Under the pieces are notes generated by a model. It saw only the letters and a list, made by a program, of their open reading frames with translations, had not been told where the DNA came from and did not search any database. Shown here piece after piece: positions 10,938 to 21,776 of a stretch of 64,000 bases of DNA. The stretch spans positions 29,764,501 to 29,828,500 of the forward strand of contig BRKX01000004.1 of the NCBI GenBank assembly GCA_026008535.1, in the 5' to 3' direction. Position numbers and translations under genes: made by a program. The DNA comes from Perilla frutescens. Lineage: Eukaryota > Streptophyta > Magnoliopsida > Lamiales > Lamiaceae. How positions within the stretch are numbered: the first letter of the stretch is position 1; the number at the start of each line of letters is the position of its first letter.

Positions 10938-11192
10938 CTAGTTCGAGCAATCCCAGTTGGATGCACAACTCCACAAATCTAGTTCGAGAAATCCTAGTTG
11001 GATGCACAACTCCACAAATCTAGCTTCTGGCAATGGCTTGGTGAAGATATCGGCTATCTGCTTCTCTGTGTTGACATATTTGATGCATATGTCTTTCTTC
11101 TCGATGAGATCTTTGATGAAGTAGTGCCTGATATCAATGTGCTTCGTCCTTGAATGCAATATTGGGTTTTGAGATATTGCAATAGCACTATT
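10938..11192 (-). pseudogene. Element B RNase H C-terminus, split off by element H
   Basis: The reading resumes immediately left of element H. It includes HSRTKHIDIRHYFIKD and DIFTKPLPEARFVEL, the standard end of copia RNase H. The first half of the domain ends at 21777 on the other side of H, at a YCDN motif. CTATT (11188-11192 and 21772-21776) is duplicated at the break. The final codons are disturbed by a 41-bp tandem duplication at about 10938-11019, whose length is not a multiple of three. Confidence 0.85.
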
Positions 11193-11210
11193 TGTTGGTT
11201 TTTTATACTA

Positions 11211-11507
11211 GGGGCTTGTTTACTTCGGTGGATGGGATTGGGTGTGATATCCCATGAATTTAAAGTTAAATTTACAAAACATGAAATATATGGTGTGAGA
11301 AAATATATAAACATATGAATAAAATGAAGGAGATAAAGGATAACTCATAACCTACTTGTTATGAAAGGATATGAATCCTTCAATTAGTCCTTATTCACAA
11401 GGAAAAATATGTAAATATTTGTGTTATACACATTCATTTCAACAAAACTTTGTATAATTTTAGCATTGCATTAGTGGGATATCCCTATCATCCAAAGTAA
11501 ATAAGGC
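11211..11507. mobile_element. Tourist-like (PIF/Harbinger) MITE
   Basis: This 297-bp segment interrupts the H left LTR, while the right LTR at 20346 is uninterrupted. It is flanked by a 3-bp CTA duplication (11208-11210, 11508-11510). The ends are inverted repeats: GGGGCTTGTTTACTTCGGTG on the left and GCCTTATTTACTTTGGATG as the complement of the right. A second inverted pair contains GATATCCC and GGGATATC. There is no coding capacity. A 3-bp duplication with GGGCTTGTTTACTT-like ends fits Tourist MITEs; CTA departs slightly from the usual TWA. Confidence 0.8.
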
Positions 11508-11889
11508 CTAGAAGACCTGTCTTTTGTATACATTATTGATGATGTTTTATGATGATATAGAATGAATACAATTACGGTCACTGTTTGCATTTAAATTGTT
11601 ATATTTGCATGCATGTTCAATATACTTACATTGTAGATGATATGGTGTGGGTAAACACATGGTTAGATCATATTATCGGTACTTTGTAATGTATTAAAAG
11701 GCTCAAGGTCTAGATGGCACTGAACATGCTATCAGTACACCATAGAATAATTTGATAGTTAGTTTGTCTTAACTAACTAATTATTCTAATATACGGGCAA
11801 GTGTATTGAGGAGGATCTACTTAGAATTCTATTCTCTATTCTGACCTTAAATGAGAGAATGAGAATCCACAGATTTCAGGTTCTTAACC

Positions 11890-13465
11890 TGATGTGACTG
11901 GACAAATAATTCAACACACGAAGAACATAGGCGGAAGACTTAAGAAGGACTCGAACTACGTCAGCTAAAGAAGGGATACAATCCGACTCAAAATTAAAGA
12001 TAAAACTTACTAGAAATTGAGGACATGAACTAGGACTCGATTGGGACACTTGGTAGGACTTCAATGGTGGCTGGTACGGCGGCGAATGGCGGTGGAGGTG
12101 GTGGTGCTTGTCGTGAAAAGGTGGCTTTGGCGGCGGTGAAGATAGAAGGATAGGATAGATTCGGCGAACCCGTGCTGAAAAACCTGAACGCGCACGTCTA
12201 ACTTCTCCGGATAGCAATTCTCCCAAGTACTCGTTGTACCCTGAAGAACATGAATAAGATTATTGAATTGCTAGGATAATAGAATATGATAAATAGGTGA
12301 TTAACCAAAGGATCGTGAGACAATTGAGAAATTAACTCTTTATTTCATGCAACGTCTCCATAATAATGTCACAAGGTAGTCCTATTTATAGGAGTGATAT
12401 GGAACGAAATTCTAAGCTAGATAAGGCTAAAAATACTAGTCCTAATCAAACTAGGATTGTATCCTTAATCAAAATCTGTTTTTAAGGATATCCAAGACAC
12501 TAAGAATGCAGGCGGAAGACTTAAGAAGGACTCAAACTACGTCAGTTAAAGAAGGGATACAATCCAACTCAATATTAAAGACAAAACTTACTAGAAATTA
12601 AGGACATGAACTAGGACTCGATTGGGACACTTGGTAGGACTTTGATGGTGGCTGGTATGGTGGCAAATGGTGGTGGTTGTCGTGAAAAGGTGGCTTTGGC
12701 GGCGGTGAAGGTAGAAGGATAGGATAGATTCGGCGAACCCGTGTTGAAAAACCCAAACGCGCACGTCTAACTTCTCCGGATAGCAATTCTCCCAAGTTCT
12801 CGTTGTACCCTAAAGAACTTGAATAAGACTATTGAATTGTTAGAAAAATAGAATATGATAAATAGGTGATCAACCAAAGGATCGCGAGACAATTGAGAAA
12901 TTAACTCTTTATTTCATACAACGTCTCCATAATAATGTCACAAGGTACTCCTATTTATAGGAGTGATATAGAATGAAATTCTAAGCTAGATAAGGCTAAA
13001 AATACTAGTCCTAATCAAACTAGGATTGTATCCTTAATCAAAATCTGTTTTTAAGGATAGAATCAAAAGATACCAAAAATAAGATAATAAAAATCTAAAC
13101 TAGATAAAGATAAATCCCAAATTCACTTTGGGCCTTAAAAACTCGCCACATATAGACTTGGGCCTCTTCTTTAACGTGTTGGACTATTATTGGATAAATC
13201 CACACGTTATCTTCATCATCAACCCAGTCAGTATGCCCATACCGACTGTCTTCATGCAATCTGGACAGTATGCCCATATTGACTGTCTCTTCGAACTTCC
13301 ATCTTCAACTCTTCAAGTATGATATCCCATGGTGTAATTTTGATCATCATGTATTGTTCTTCAAATCTTGATTTCCAATCTTTGATGGCCCTCATTCTAA
13401 CAATCTTCGGACCTTTGAATGATAGCTCCGAATTTAATTCTTCAAGGCTTTTCAGGATCATATCA
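11890..13465. mobile_element. Insertion J: probable solo LTR with internal duplication
   Basis: The 1,576-bp segment starts TGATGTGA and ends TCATATCA, an 8-bp terminal inverted repeat with one mismatch. It is flanked by TAACC (11885-11889 and 13466-13470) and absent from the H right LTR. TG...CA ends and a 5-bp duplication indicate an LTR or solo LTR. No gag or pol is present. A 0.57-kb segment is tandemly duplicated inside, so the original LTR was about 1 kb. A TATA-like CTATTTATAGGAG occurs in both copies. The lineage is not identifiable. Confidence 0.75.
11930..13059. repeat. Tandem duplication inside insertion J
   Basis: Segments 11930-12490 and 12511-13059 are near-identical direct copies, each starting GGCGGAAGACTTAAG and ending TTTTTAAGGATA. 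The second lacks a short GGTGGAGG-type stretch. Short frames here (starting MGELLSGEVRRAR on the minus strand) occur in both copies because of the duplication and are not convincing genes. Confidence 0.85.
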
Positions 13466-14074
13466 TAACCCTTATATGTTGGTGGACATATACGTGTAGT
13501 GTTTGCAACTTTGATTTATCAATGGGTGAGATTCTTTCATAGGATTAATAATCTTGATATCTTGGGTTGTAACATTTACACTTATGATGGGTCGTGCAAT
13601 ATGTAGGAGCACTGTGTCCTGGTGCGCCAGGTTGATGGTGTCCTCTTGAGGAAACACAAGTTCATGTTGAAACCCTGCAGGTGGAATTTATTCCATACAT
13701 GAGTAAAACTTGTGTGGTACTACTCAAGGATAAGATATTAATTAATTATATTTGTCAGAAGCTTACATAACTAATTAATGGCATTATAACCTAAACACAA
13801 AGAATGATTGGACTAAAGGAGAAAGCATATTCAGAAATATGTATTAAATTGGTAGGTCGGTATTATTTCTTTAGTGGAATAAACATAATACTTAATTTAT
13901 TTAATTATATCCTAAGTTTATTGGATATTTGATGTTAAATAAATTAATGGGCCAATTTAATATTCTTCTAGATCCCTGTTGTAGCCCAAAAAGAGACTGA
14001 ATTGGATTGGAGATAGAACAAGAGATAGAGATAGAATTCTAGTCCAACTGGGACACTAAATTTCATCCACCCCC

Positions 14075-14083
14075 TTATAAATA
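14075..14083 (+). promoter_or_regulatory. TATA box of element H 5' LTR inside an inverted repeat
   Basis: CCCTTATAAATAAG lies between CCACC (14067-14071) and GGTGG (14088-14092). The right LTR has the same box near 21350. Elements E and G have a TATA box between longer inverted arms at the same LTR position. Confidence 0.55.
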
Positions 14084-14497
14084 AGATGGTGGAGGCACAA
14101 AATTTTCATCAAAAAATATTAGCCCTCTTGTGTTCTCTTGATCTCCGAAGATTCCATACCGATCTAGTAGATTTCAGCCCACTATGAATCTAGATACAGT
14201 CTGAGAATACAACAAAAGATCAAGGAGTAGAATAGCATCAAGAGACGCATATTATCATTCATACAATAACAAGATTAGACCTTTAATATTGTCCTCAACC
14301 CGTCGTTTAATTTGTAAGTCATTTTTCGGTATTCTATGTTTCCGCTTTTAGTAGAATCAGAAACCGGCTATGCATGTTAATTTAACTCGGTTAATTAAAA
14401 AATATGAGATACATAAAATTATGATATACATGACATTAGGATTAATGAATATCCAATTAGATCCTGCGGTGGTTCAATTCGAAAAAACCTCAACAAC

Positions 14498-14512
14498 AGG
14501 TATCCGAGCGGG
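14498..14512 (+). other. Primer binding site of element H
   Basis: AGGTATCCGAGCGGG differs by two bases from the initiator-tRNA-Met primer site in element E (TGGTATCAGAGCGGG). It lies two bases after the LTR end. Confidence 0.85.
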
Positions 14513-16832
14513 TTTTGGCACCGTTCTAGATTTAATCCTAGGATTAATTCGAAATATATGTATAAATTGGATGAATTATTTATGTTGCTTAAATTTTCAG
14601 ATTTATATGTTGATGTATTTCGAATGGTTGTGATCAAAACTTGGATGAATTTTTGATATAGTTCGAAAATTCTAGTTTTGAGGTTTCCTGTAATTTTCGA
14701 TTATATTAAAATTAGATATGGAATAGATTTTTGATGATATCAAAATTTTCAGATTTATTTTGATAGGTGTTCGAAAATTATGGTGCCAAAATTTTTGAAT
14801 TTTTGGTGTTTAAATTCCCTAATTTGTTCTATGTAATTTTCGGCCATATTAAATTAAATTTGGAGAGGTTTTGATTTAAAATCAAATTTCCAGATTTATT
14901 TAATATGGGATTTCGAAAATTATGTGTGAAAAATTAGATTTGGTATTTTTGATGTTTATCTTAAAGTTACCTAATTCTAATCTAGATAGATTTGAAAATA
15001 GAATATTAGATTTGGATAGAATTTGAAGTGGATCAAATTTTCAGATTTTATATTCTTGATATTTTTGAAATCTATGTGAATTAGAATTGGATAAGGTAAT
15101 TTTTTATATATATCAATAGTTATCTAATTCTAATACAAAAAGGTTTGAAAATATAATTTAAATTTGGAAAGAATTTGAAGTGGATCAAATTTCCAGATTT
15201 ATTTTCTTGGTATTTTTGAAAATCTTGTTGATAAGAATTGGTAAAGTAATTTTGGTGTATACCATAAATTACTTAATTCTAATCTAGAGAGGATTGAAGA
15301 TAAGATTTAAATTTGGATGGAATTTGAAGTAGATCAAATTTCCAAATTTTATCTTTGTAATTTTCGATCCTTGCTTATCCTAATATTTGCGATAGATTTT
15401 TGATCTATATCAAGATTTTCAAATATTAATTAATTAGGGTGTTATCCGAAAATTAAGAAATAAATTTGGTGGATAATTTTAACAGATTTCCAGATTTATT
15501 CTTAAAGATATTTTCGAGATTTACTTGGATTTAATTTGGTGGATAATTATTTTAATTTTCAAATTATATCTAGTATGCATTTTCAAAATTTATTAATTTA
15601 TTAATTGGATATTTCGAAAATCATGTCATGTTTGGATATCATATGTTATTTTATGCTAATCATGTAATTGTGATTGTTGGATTGATAGACTGACTTGTTT
15701 GCAGGGTTACCGACTATCATGGCTCCTTAATTATGTGATGTATGTTTTAATTTATGTTGGATGTATGATGGGCCGTATACCGATTTGGCTACGTGATTTT
15801 AATCCTTAAGAAAATCCATGGATTAGGTCTAGGTTTTATTTTATGTTGTTTTGATGTAATAGAAATAAAACTGTTAGACTAAGTTATTGAGTTGTAATTT
15901 TATTCTAGATATATTAGATTTTTTCGTTTAAGGAATAGATATTCTATATTGAATAAAGTTTGAAGATCAACTCAAAGGAGGAAAGTAGTACAGCTCAAGA
16001 AAGGAAGTATCACTGATTCATGTCCCAAAATCCTAATTGGAGCTAGGATTTTCGGTGAGGCGCAGTGATGTGGACGACGGCCTTGCCCAAGTTTCCAGAG
16101 CTGACTTTCCAGTTTTATCTCATTCAGCAACATGAGATATAAGCCATGATAGTTGGTTTTTATTATTATTACTTATTAGGTTGTTTGAAGCATGCATGGT
16201 GTTTTATCATTTTATGTCATGTTTGTATGTTTTACAATGGGATAAAATGAAAATTCAATCTTAAATAACTAAGTGGGAAAGATTCATACCAAAGTATGTA
16301 GAAATCTCAAACGGTCTCCATTAATCTAGTTTAATTGAGATGTGATTGACATGGGAGTTGACAATAGGTCTTCCTCCATAACGGATGTGTCATATCACTA
16401 TTATCTCTAGAAATTAAACTTCTTAAACAAGATAGTTGTAGAACACTATTAGAACAAACTCACTCCTCTAACTGGAGCAGGGAGATCGAAATTGTGGACT
16501 TGGTGCTAAGATGATGGTGTTCACACTTAGGTGTAATTTATTAATAAACGTCCACACTAATGTGACTTATTAATTGGAAGGTTACACGACCGTGATTATT
16601 TTCGGCTATTAATTTACTTGTCATAAGGAAATTTGACTGGAGGTAAATTAAAGGTGGTTTTACCTATTTAAGAATGAATTTTATAAACGTCCACACTAAC
16701 GTGGCTTATAGAAAACATTTTCAAAATGTCGGTGGAAAAGTATATAATTTTGTGAGGTTTTTTATTATATATTGTTTATCCTAAAGTTTGTAACTATACT
16801 GCATGTTTACTTTTCAGTTATTCTATATCATC
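14513..16832 (+). other. AT-rich leader of element H with degenerate repeats
   Basis: The 2.3-kb untranslated leader has no significant frame. Its first part is made of degenerate repeats. The word GAATTTGAAGTGGATCAAAT or a close variant starts at 15019, 15171 and 15320, about 150 bp apart. A pyrimidine-rich stretch ending TTGCAGG near 15704 resembles a splice acceptor. The last part holds two copies of a 27-bp inverted-repeat element. Element E has the same leader structure. Confidence 0.6.
16544..16709 (+). repeat. Paired 27-bp inverted-repeat element in the H leader
   Basis: Copies at 16544-16570 and 16683-16709 begin ATAAACGTCCACAC and end GTGACTTAT or GTGGCTTAT. They are imperfect palindromes (ATAA..CCAC...GTGG..TTAT), 139 bp apart. 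Element E carries the same pair at 44179-44343. Confidence 0.7.
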
Positions 16833-19800
16833 ATGGCACTCTCCAACCTGTCCTCTATTCTCAAAGAAAACAAGTTAATCGGTGAAAATTATAATGACTG
16901 GATTCGAAAAGGAAATCCGGAGGCACACCTAGCTGAAAATAGGGCGTCTTCTTCCGGTACTAAAAGAAAGAAGAAGAACGCACCTAAGAAAGCTGCAGAG
17001 GAGGCGCCTAAGGTGAAGAAGTCCAAGACTAAGATTCCTCTCGAGGAATTTAAGTCAAAGACAAAATGTTTCAAGTGCGGCCAACCAGGTCACTGGAAGG
17101 CGGATTGTCCTCACAAGAAGAAGAAGAAGGGTACGTCTCAATCTCTCATCATTGAAACATGTTTAGCTACTTGTTCTACTCAGTCACGGATAGTAGATAT
17201 TGGAGCTACTGATCATGTTAGAATGTCTTTACAGGGGTTCCTGGCAAAAAGACAGCTGAGTGATGGAGAGATTTCAGCCTGCATGGTTAATGCTACGAAA
17301 GTGGCGGCAGTTGCAGTGGAAGACATAACCTTATCATTTAGTAGTGATAGGATTTTAGTTTTAAATGATTGTCTTTATGTGCCTGGTTTTAGGCGAAACT
17401 TGATTTCAGTTTCTAAACTTTTTATGGATGGATATTCTGTTTCTTTTGATAACAAGAATGTTATCTTTAGTGATAAATGTTTTATCTGTTCTAGCATATT
17501 GGATGGACATCTTTATTTGCTTAAAACTATGCAAAATACTACGCAAATGCATTTACTGAATACATCGGTCATAAACCCTAACAAACGAAAAGAACCTTCG
17601 GAAATGAATCAAAATTATCTTTGGCATCTTAGGCTCGGCCACATTAATCTTAAACAGATAGAAAGACTAGTAAATGATGGGCTCTTATCTTCATTGGTCC
17701 TAGAATCGTTACCTTTGTCTGAATTCTGTTCGGAAGGTAAAATGACCAAGCGACCCTTTAAGGATAAAGGGAATAGATCTGAAGAGGTATTAGATTTGAT
17801 TCTCTCTGACTTATGTGGCCCTATATCAGTTCAGGCTCGAGGAGGGTACGAGTATTTCATCATGTTGATTGATGATTACTCAAGGTATAGATACATATAC
17901 CTATTACGCCGCAAGTGAGAATCCTTTGATACTTTCAGGGAATTCAGAGCGGAAGTGGAAAAACATACAGGTAAAAGTATCAGATCACTACGGTCTGATC
18001 GTGGTGGTGAGTATCTCTCAAATGAATTTAGGGACTACTTAGCAGAGAATGGGATTACATCCCAGTTGACTGCGCCGGAAATGCCACTGCAGAATGGCGT
18101 GGCGGAGAGAAGGAACAGAACATTGTTAGAGATGGTTAGGTCGATGATGAGCTATTCAGATCTGCCTATTTCATTCTGGGGATATGCCTTGGAAACGGCA
18201 GTCTATATTCTTAACGTGGTTCCATCAAAATCAGTCCCATCTATGCCCACATAACTTTGGAATGGACGAAAGCCCAGTCTTGGACATTATCGGATTTGGA
18301 GTAGTCCAGCACATGTGCTAGATAAGGAAACTGAGAAGTTGGCACCGCGTACGGATGTTAGAATGTTTTTCTGATATCCCAAAGGAACAAAAGGAGGTTT
18401 ATTTTATAGTCCTAAGGATCAGAAGATCATTGTGAGTACCAATGCTCGATTCTTAGAGGAAGACTATGTAATAAATCACAAGCCAAGAAGTGAGATAGTA
18501 CTCCAGGAGCTTCGAGGGGAAAATTCGAATCCGACACCAACAGTACAAGAAGAGGAACCACAAATTACTGCACAATGTGTCACAGAAGTACAAGAACTGC
18601 CTCATCACAGTGGGAGGGTTGTACGCCAACCTAATAGATTCATTGGTTTCGGTGAATCTTCAGATTTCCCTGAAGGACTAAATGAATTGGATCCCAGGAG
18701 CTACAACGAAGTGATCCAAGACAAAGACACAGATTCTTGGAAAATTACAATGGAGTCTGAGATTGGATCTATGGATCACAATCATGTCTGGGAGCTTGTA
18801 GAACCACAAGATGGGGTAGAACCCATTGGGTGTAAGTAGGTCTACAAATCTAAGAGAGGAGCTGGCGGAAAGGTTGAAACCTTCAAGGCAAGATTGGTGG
18901 CGAAAGGGTACACTCAGAAAGGAGTGATCGATTATGAGGAAACCTTTTCGCTAGTAGCCATGCTTAAGTCAATCTGGATTCTCTTGTCTATTGCCGCTCA
19001 TTTGGATTATGAGATTTGGCAGATGGATGTCAAGAGAGCTTTTCTGAATGGAAGTCTTGAGGAAAACATCCACATAAAGCAACCAGAGGGTTTCATTGCT
19101 AACGGCCAAGAGCACTTAGTGTGCAAGCTTAAGAGATCCATTTATGGACTTAAGCAAGCGTCAAGGTCTTGGAACATCCGGTTTGACGAGGTTATCCAGT
19201 CATATGGATTTGTGCAATGTCCAGATGATAGCTGTGTGTACAAGAAGAGTGACGGAAACGTGGTGGCTTTCCTCATGCTATATGTTGATGATATCTTACT
19301 TATTAGAAACAGTAAGAAAGTATCATCTAACATAAGGGTGTGGTTGTCCAAGCAGTTCGATATGAAAGATCTGGGAGAAGCAGGACACGTCCTTGGCATC
19401 AAGATAATTTGAGATCACCAGAAAAGGATGTTGTGCTTATCCCAGGCAACATATATCGACACAGTGCTAGCTGGGTTTAGCATGCAAAATTCCAAGAAAG
19501 GTTTTATACCTTTCAGGCATGGAATTCATCTATCCAAGGATATGTGTCCCCACACAAAGGCTGAGATAGATGAGATGAAGGGCGTTCCATATACTTCGGC
19601 TGTGGGAAGCCTTACGTATGCTATGCTATGCACTAGACCTAATATATGCTATGCAGTCGGCATGGTAAGCAGATATCAGTCTAACCCTGGACAAGGTCAC
19701 CGGACTGCGGTTAAGAATATACTCAAGTACCTAAAAAGGACATGAGATTATATGCGAGTATACCACTCTGATAGTCTAGTGCCTATGGGTTACACGGACT

Positions 19801-20270
19801 CAGATTTTCAATCCGATAAAGATCAGAGTAAATCTACCTCAGGCTGTGTGTTTACCTTGGGAGACGGAGCCATTGCATGGAGGAGCATAAAGCAGAAATG
19901 CATTGCGGATTCCACCATGGAGGCCAAATATGTAGCTGCCTCTGAGGCTGCAAAAGAGGCCGTCTGGCTCAAGAGCTTCTTGTTAGACTTGAGCGTGGTA
20001 CCTAATTTTCCTAAGAGTATCATGGTATATTTTGATAACTCGAGTGCAGTGGCAAATTCGAAGGAACCCAGAGCCCATAAGGCAAGTAAATACATAAAGA
20101 GAAAGTACCATCTTATACGAGAAGTCATTAAGAGAAGAGATGTGGTAGTGGTCAAGATTGCATCGGAGGACAATTTGGCTGACCCATTCACGAAGAGCCT
20201 TCTAGCTAAGACCTTCTACGGTCACATGGAGAAAATGGGAGTGAGATGCAGACCCAGGATTGCCGTTTGA
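16833..20270 (+). pseudogene. Element H gag-pol polyprotein with in-frame gag deletion and six stops
   Basis: One frame, 1,146 codons from ATG 16833 (MALSNLSSILKENKL) to TGA 20270, with no frameshift. Domains: truncated gag; zinc knuckle CFKCGQPGHWKADC near 17070; protease IVDIGATDH near 17190 (normally DTGATDH); integrase HLRLGHIN and DDE core (LILSDLCGP, LRSDRGGEY, NGVAERRNRT) 17620-18130; RT with YVDDILLI near 19285; RNase H with DSDF, MEAKY, YFDNSSAVAN. It is 171 codons shorter than element E: after NDWIR nearly the whole gag capsid region is missing. Stops are at 17916, 18252, 18372, 18837, 19410 and 19743. All follow the copia gag-PR-INT-RT-RNH order. Confidence 0.9.
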
Positions 20271-20328
20271 GATTTTAGTTAGAGTTGAAGAGTTAGCCAG
20301 TTTATTTTATATTTGAAAGACATGCTTC

Positions 20329-20345
20329 AAGTATAAGTGGGAGAT
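20329..20345 (+). other. Polypurine tract of element H
   Basis: AAGTATAAGTGGGAGAT directly precedes the right LTR. The same sequence precedes the 3' LTR of element E. Confidence 0.85.
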
Positions 20346-21771
20346 TGTTGGTTTTGTATACTAGAAGACCTGTCTTTTGTATACATTATTGATGATGTTT
20401 TATGATGATATAGAATGAATATAATTGCGGTCACTGTTTGTATTTAAATTGCTATATTTACGTGCATGTTCACTATACTTACATTGTAGATGATATGGTG
20501 TGGGTAAACACACGGTTAGATCATATCATCAGAACCGTGTAATGTATTAAAAGACTCACGGTCTAGATGGCACTGAACTTGCTATCGGTACGTCGTAGAA
20601 TAATTTAATAGTTAGTGCCTTGTCTTGACTAACCGATTATTCTAATACATTAGCAAGTCTATTGAGGAGGATCTACTTAGGATTCTATTCCCTATTCTGA
20701 CCTTATATGAGAGAATTAGAATCCACAGAGTTCGGGTTCTTAACTCCTATATGTTGGTGGACATATACGTGTAGTGTTTGCAGCTTTGATTTATCAAAGG
20801 GTGAGATTCTTTCATAGGATCAATAATCTCGATATCTTGGGTTGTAGCGTTTACACTTATGATGGGTCGTGCAATATGTAGGGGCACCGTGTCCTGGTGC
20901 GCCAGGTTGATGGTGTTCTCTTGAGAAAACACAAGGTTATGTTGAAACCCTGCAGGTGAAATTTATTCTGTACATGAGTAAAGCTTGTGTGGTACTACTC
21001 AAGGATAAGATATTAATTAATTATAGTTGTCAGAAGCTTACATAATTAATTAATGGGCATTATATCTTAAACACGGGAAATGGCTGGACTAAAGGAGAAA
21101 GCATATTCACAAATATGTATTAAATTGGTAGGTCATTATTATTTCTTTAGTGGAATAAAAATAATACTTAATTTATTTAATTATATCCTAAGTTTATTGG
21201 ATATTGGATATTAAATAAATTAATGGGCCAATTTAATATTCTTCTAGATTCATGTTGTAGCCCAAAAAGAGACTGAAATGGATTGGAGATAGAACAAGAG
21301 ATAGAGATATAATTCTAGTCCAACTGGGACACTACATTTCATCCAACCCCTTATAAATAAGAGGGTGGAGGCATGAAATTTTCATCAAAAAATATTATCC
21401 CTCTCGTGTTCTCTTGATCTCCAAAGATTCCATACTGATCTAGTAGATTTCAGCCCACTCTGAATCTAGATACAGTCCGGGAATACAACAGAAGATCAAG
21501 GAGTGAAATATCATCAAGGGGTGCCTATTGTCATTCATACAACAAGAAGATTAGACCTTTAATCTTGTCCTCAACCCGTCATTTAATTTGTAAGTCTTTT
21601 TTCGATATTCTATGTTTCCGCTTTTAGTAGAATCAGAAACCGGCTATGCATGTTAATTTCACTCGGTTAGTTAAAACATATGAGATACATAAAATTATGA
21701 TATACATGACATTAAGACTAATGAACATTCAATTAGATCATTAGGTGGTTCAATTTGAAAAAACCCCAACA
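20346..21771 (+). repeat. Right (3') LTR of element H
   Basis: 1,426 bp, TGTTGG...CCAACA. It is uninterrupted and serves as the empty-site reference for the MITE and insertion J in the left LTR. It is related to the LTRs of E and G in opposite orientation. Confidence 0.92.
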
Positions 21772-21776
21772 CTATT

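Larger units (their letters stand above)
11193..14495 (+). repeat. Left (5') LTR of element H, containing two insertions
   Basis: Removing the MITE (11211-11507) and insertion J (11890-13465) with one target copy each leaves about 1,422 bp. The right LTR is 1,426 bp. It runs from TGTTGG to CCTCAACA, where the right LTR has CCCCAACA. Both insertions occurred after element H was in place, since the right LTR has neither. Confidence 0.9.
11193..21771 (+). mobile_element. Element H: complete Ty1/copia with a deleted gag
   Basis: Ends are TGTTGG...CCAACA, with the 5-bp target duplication CTATT on both sides. LTRs are 11193-14495 (enlarged by two insertions) and 20346-21771. It has a tRNA-iMet-type primer site, a 2.3-kb AT-rich leader, one gag-pol frame and a purine tract AAGTATAAGTGGGAGAT. 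Integrase before RT makes it copia. Its protein and LTR match element E, so both are one family. It sits in the RNase H domain of element B. I lean towards the Tork/TAR/Angela group from LTR and leader size, but this is unproven. Confidence 0.92.

Noticed and set aside
11876..12795. Two copies of an ORF starting MGELLSGEVRRAR
   Set aside because: Lies in the duplicated part of insertion J, low complexity after the first 20 residues; the repetition is due to the tandem duplication.
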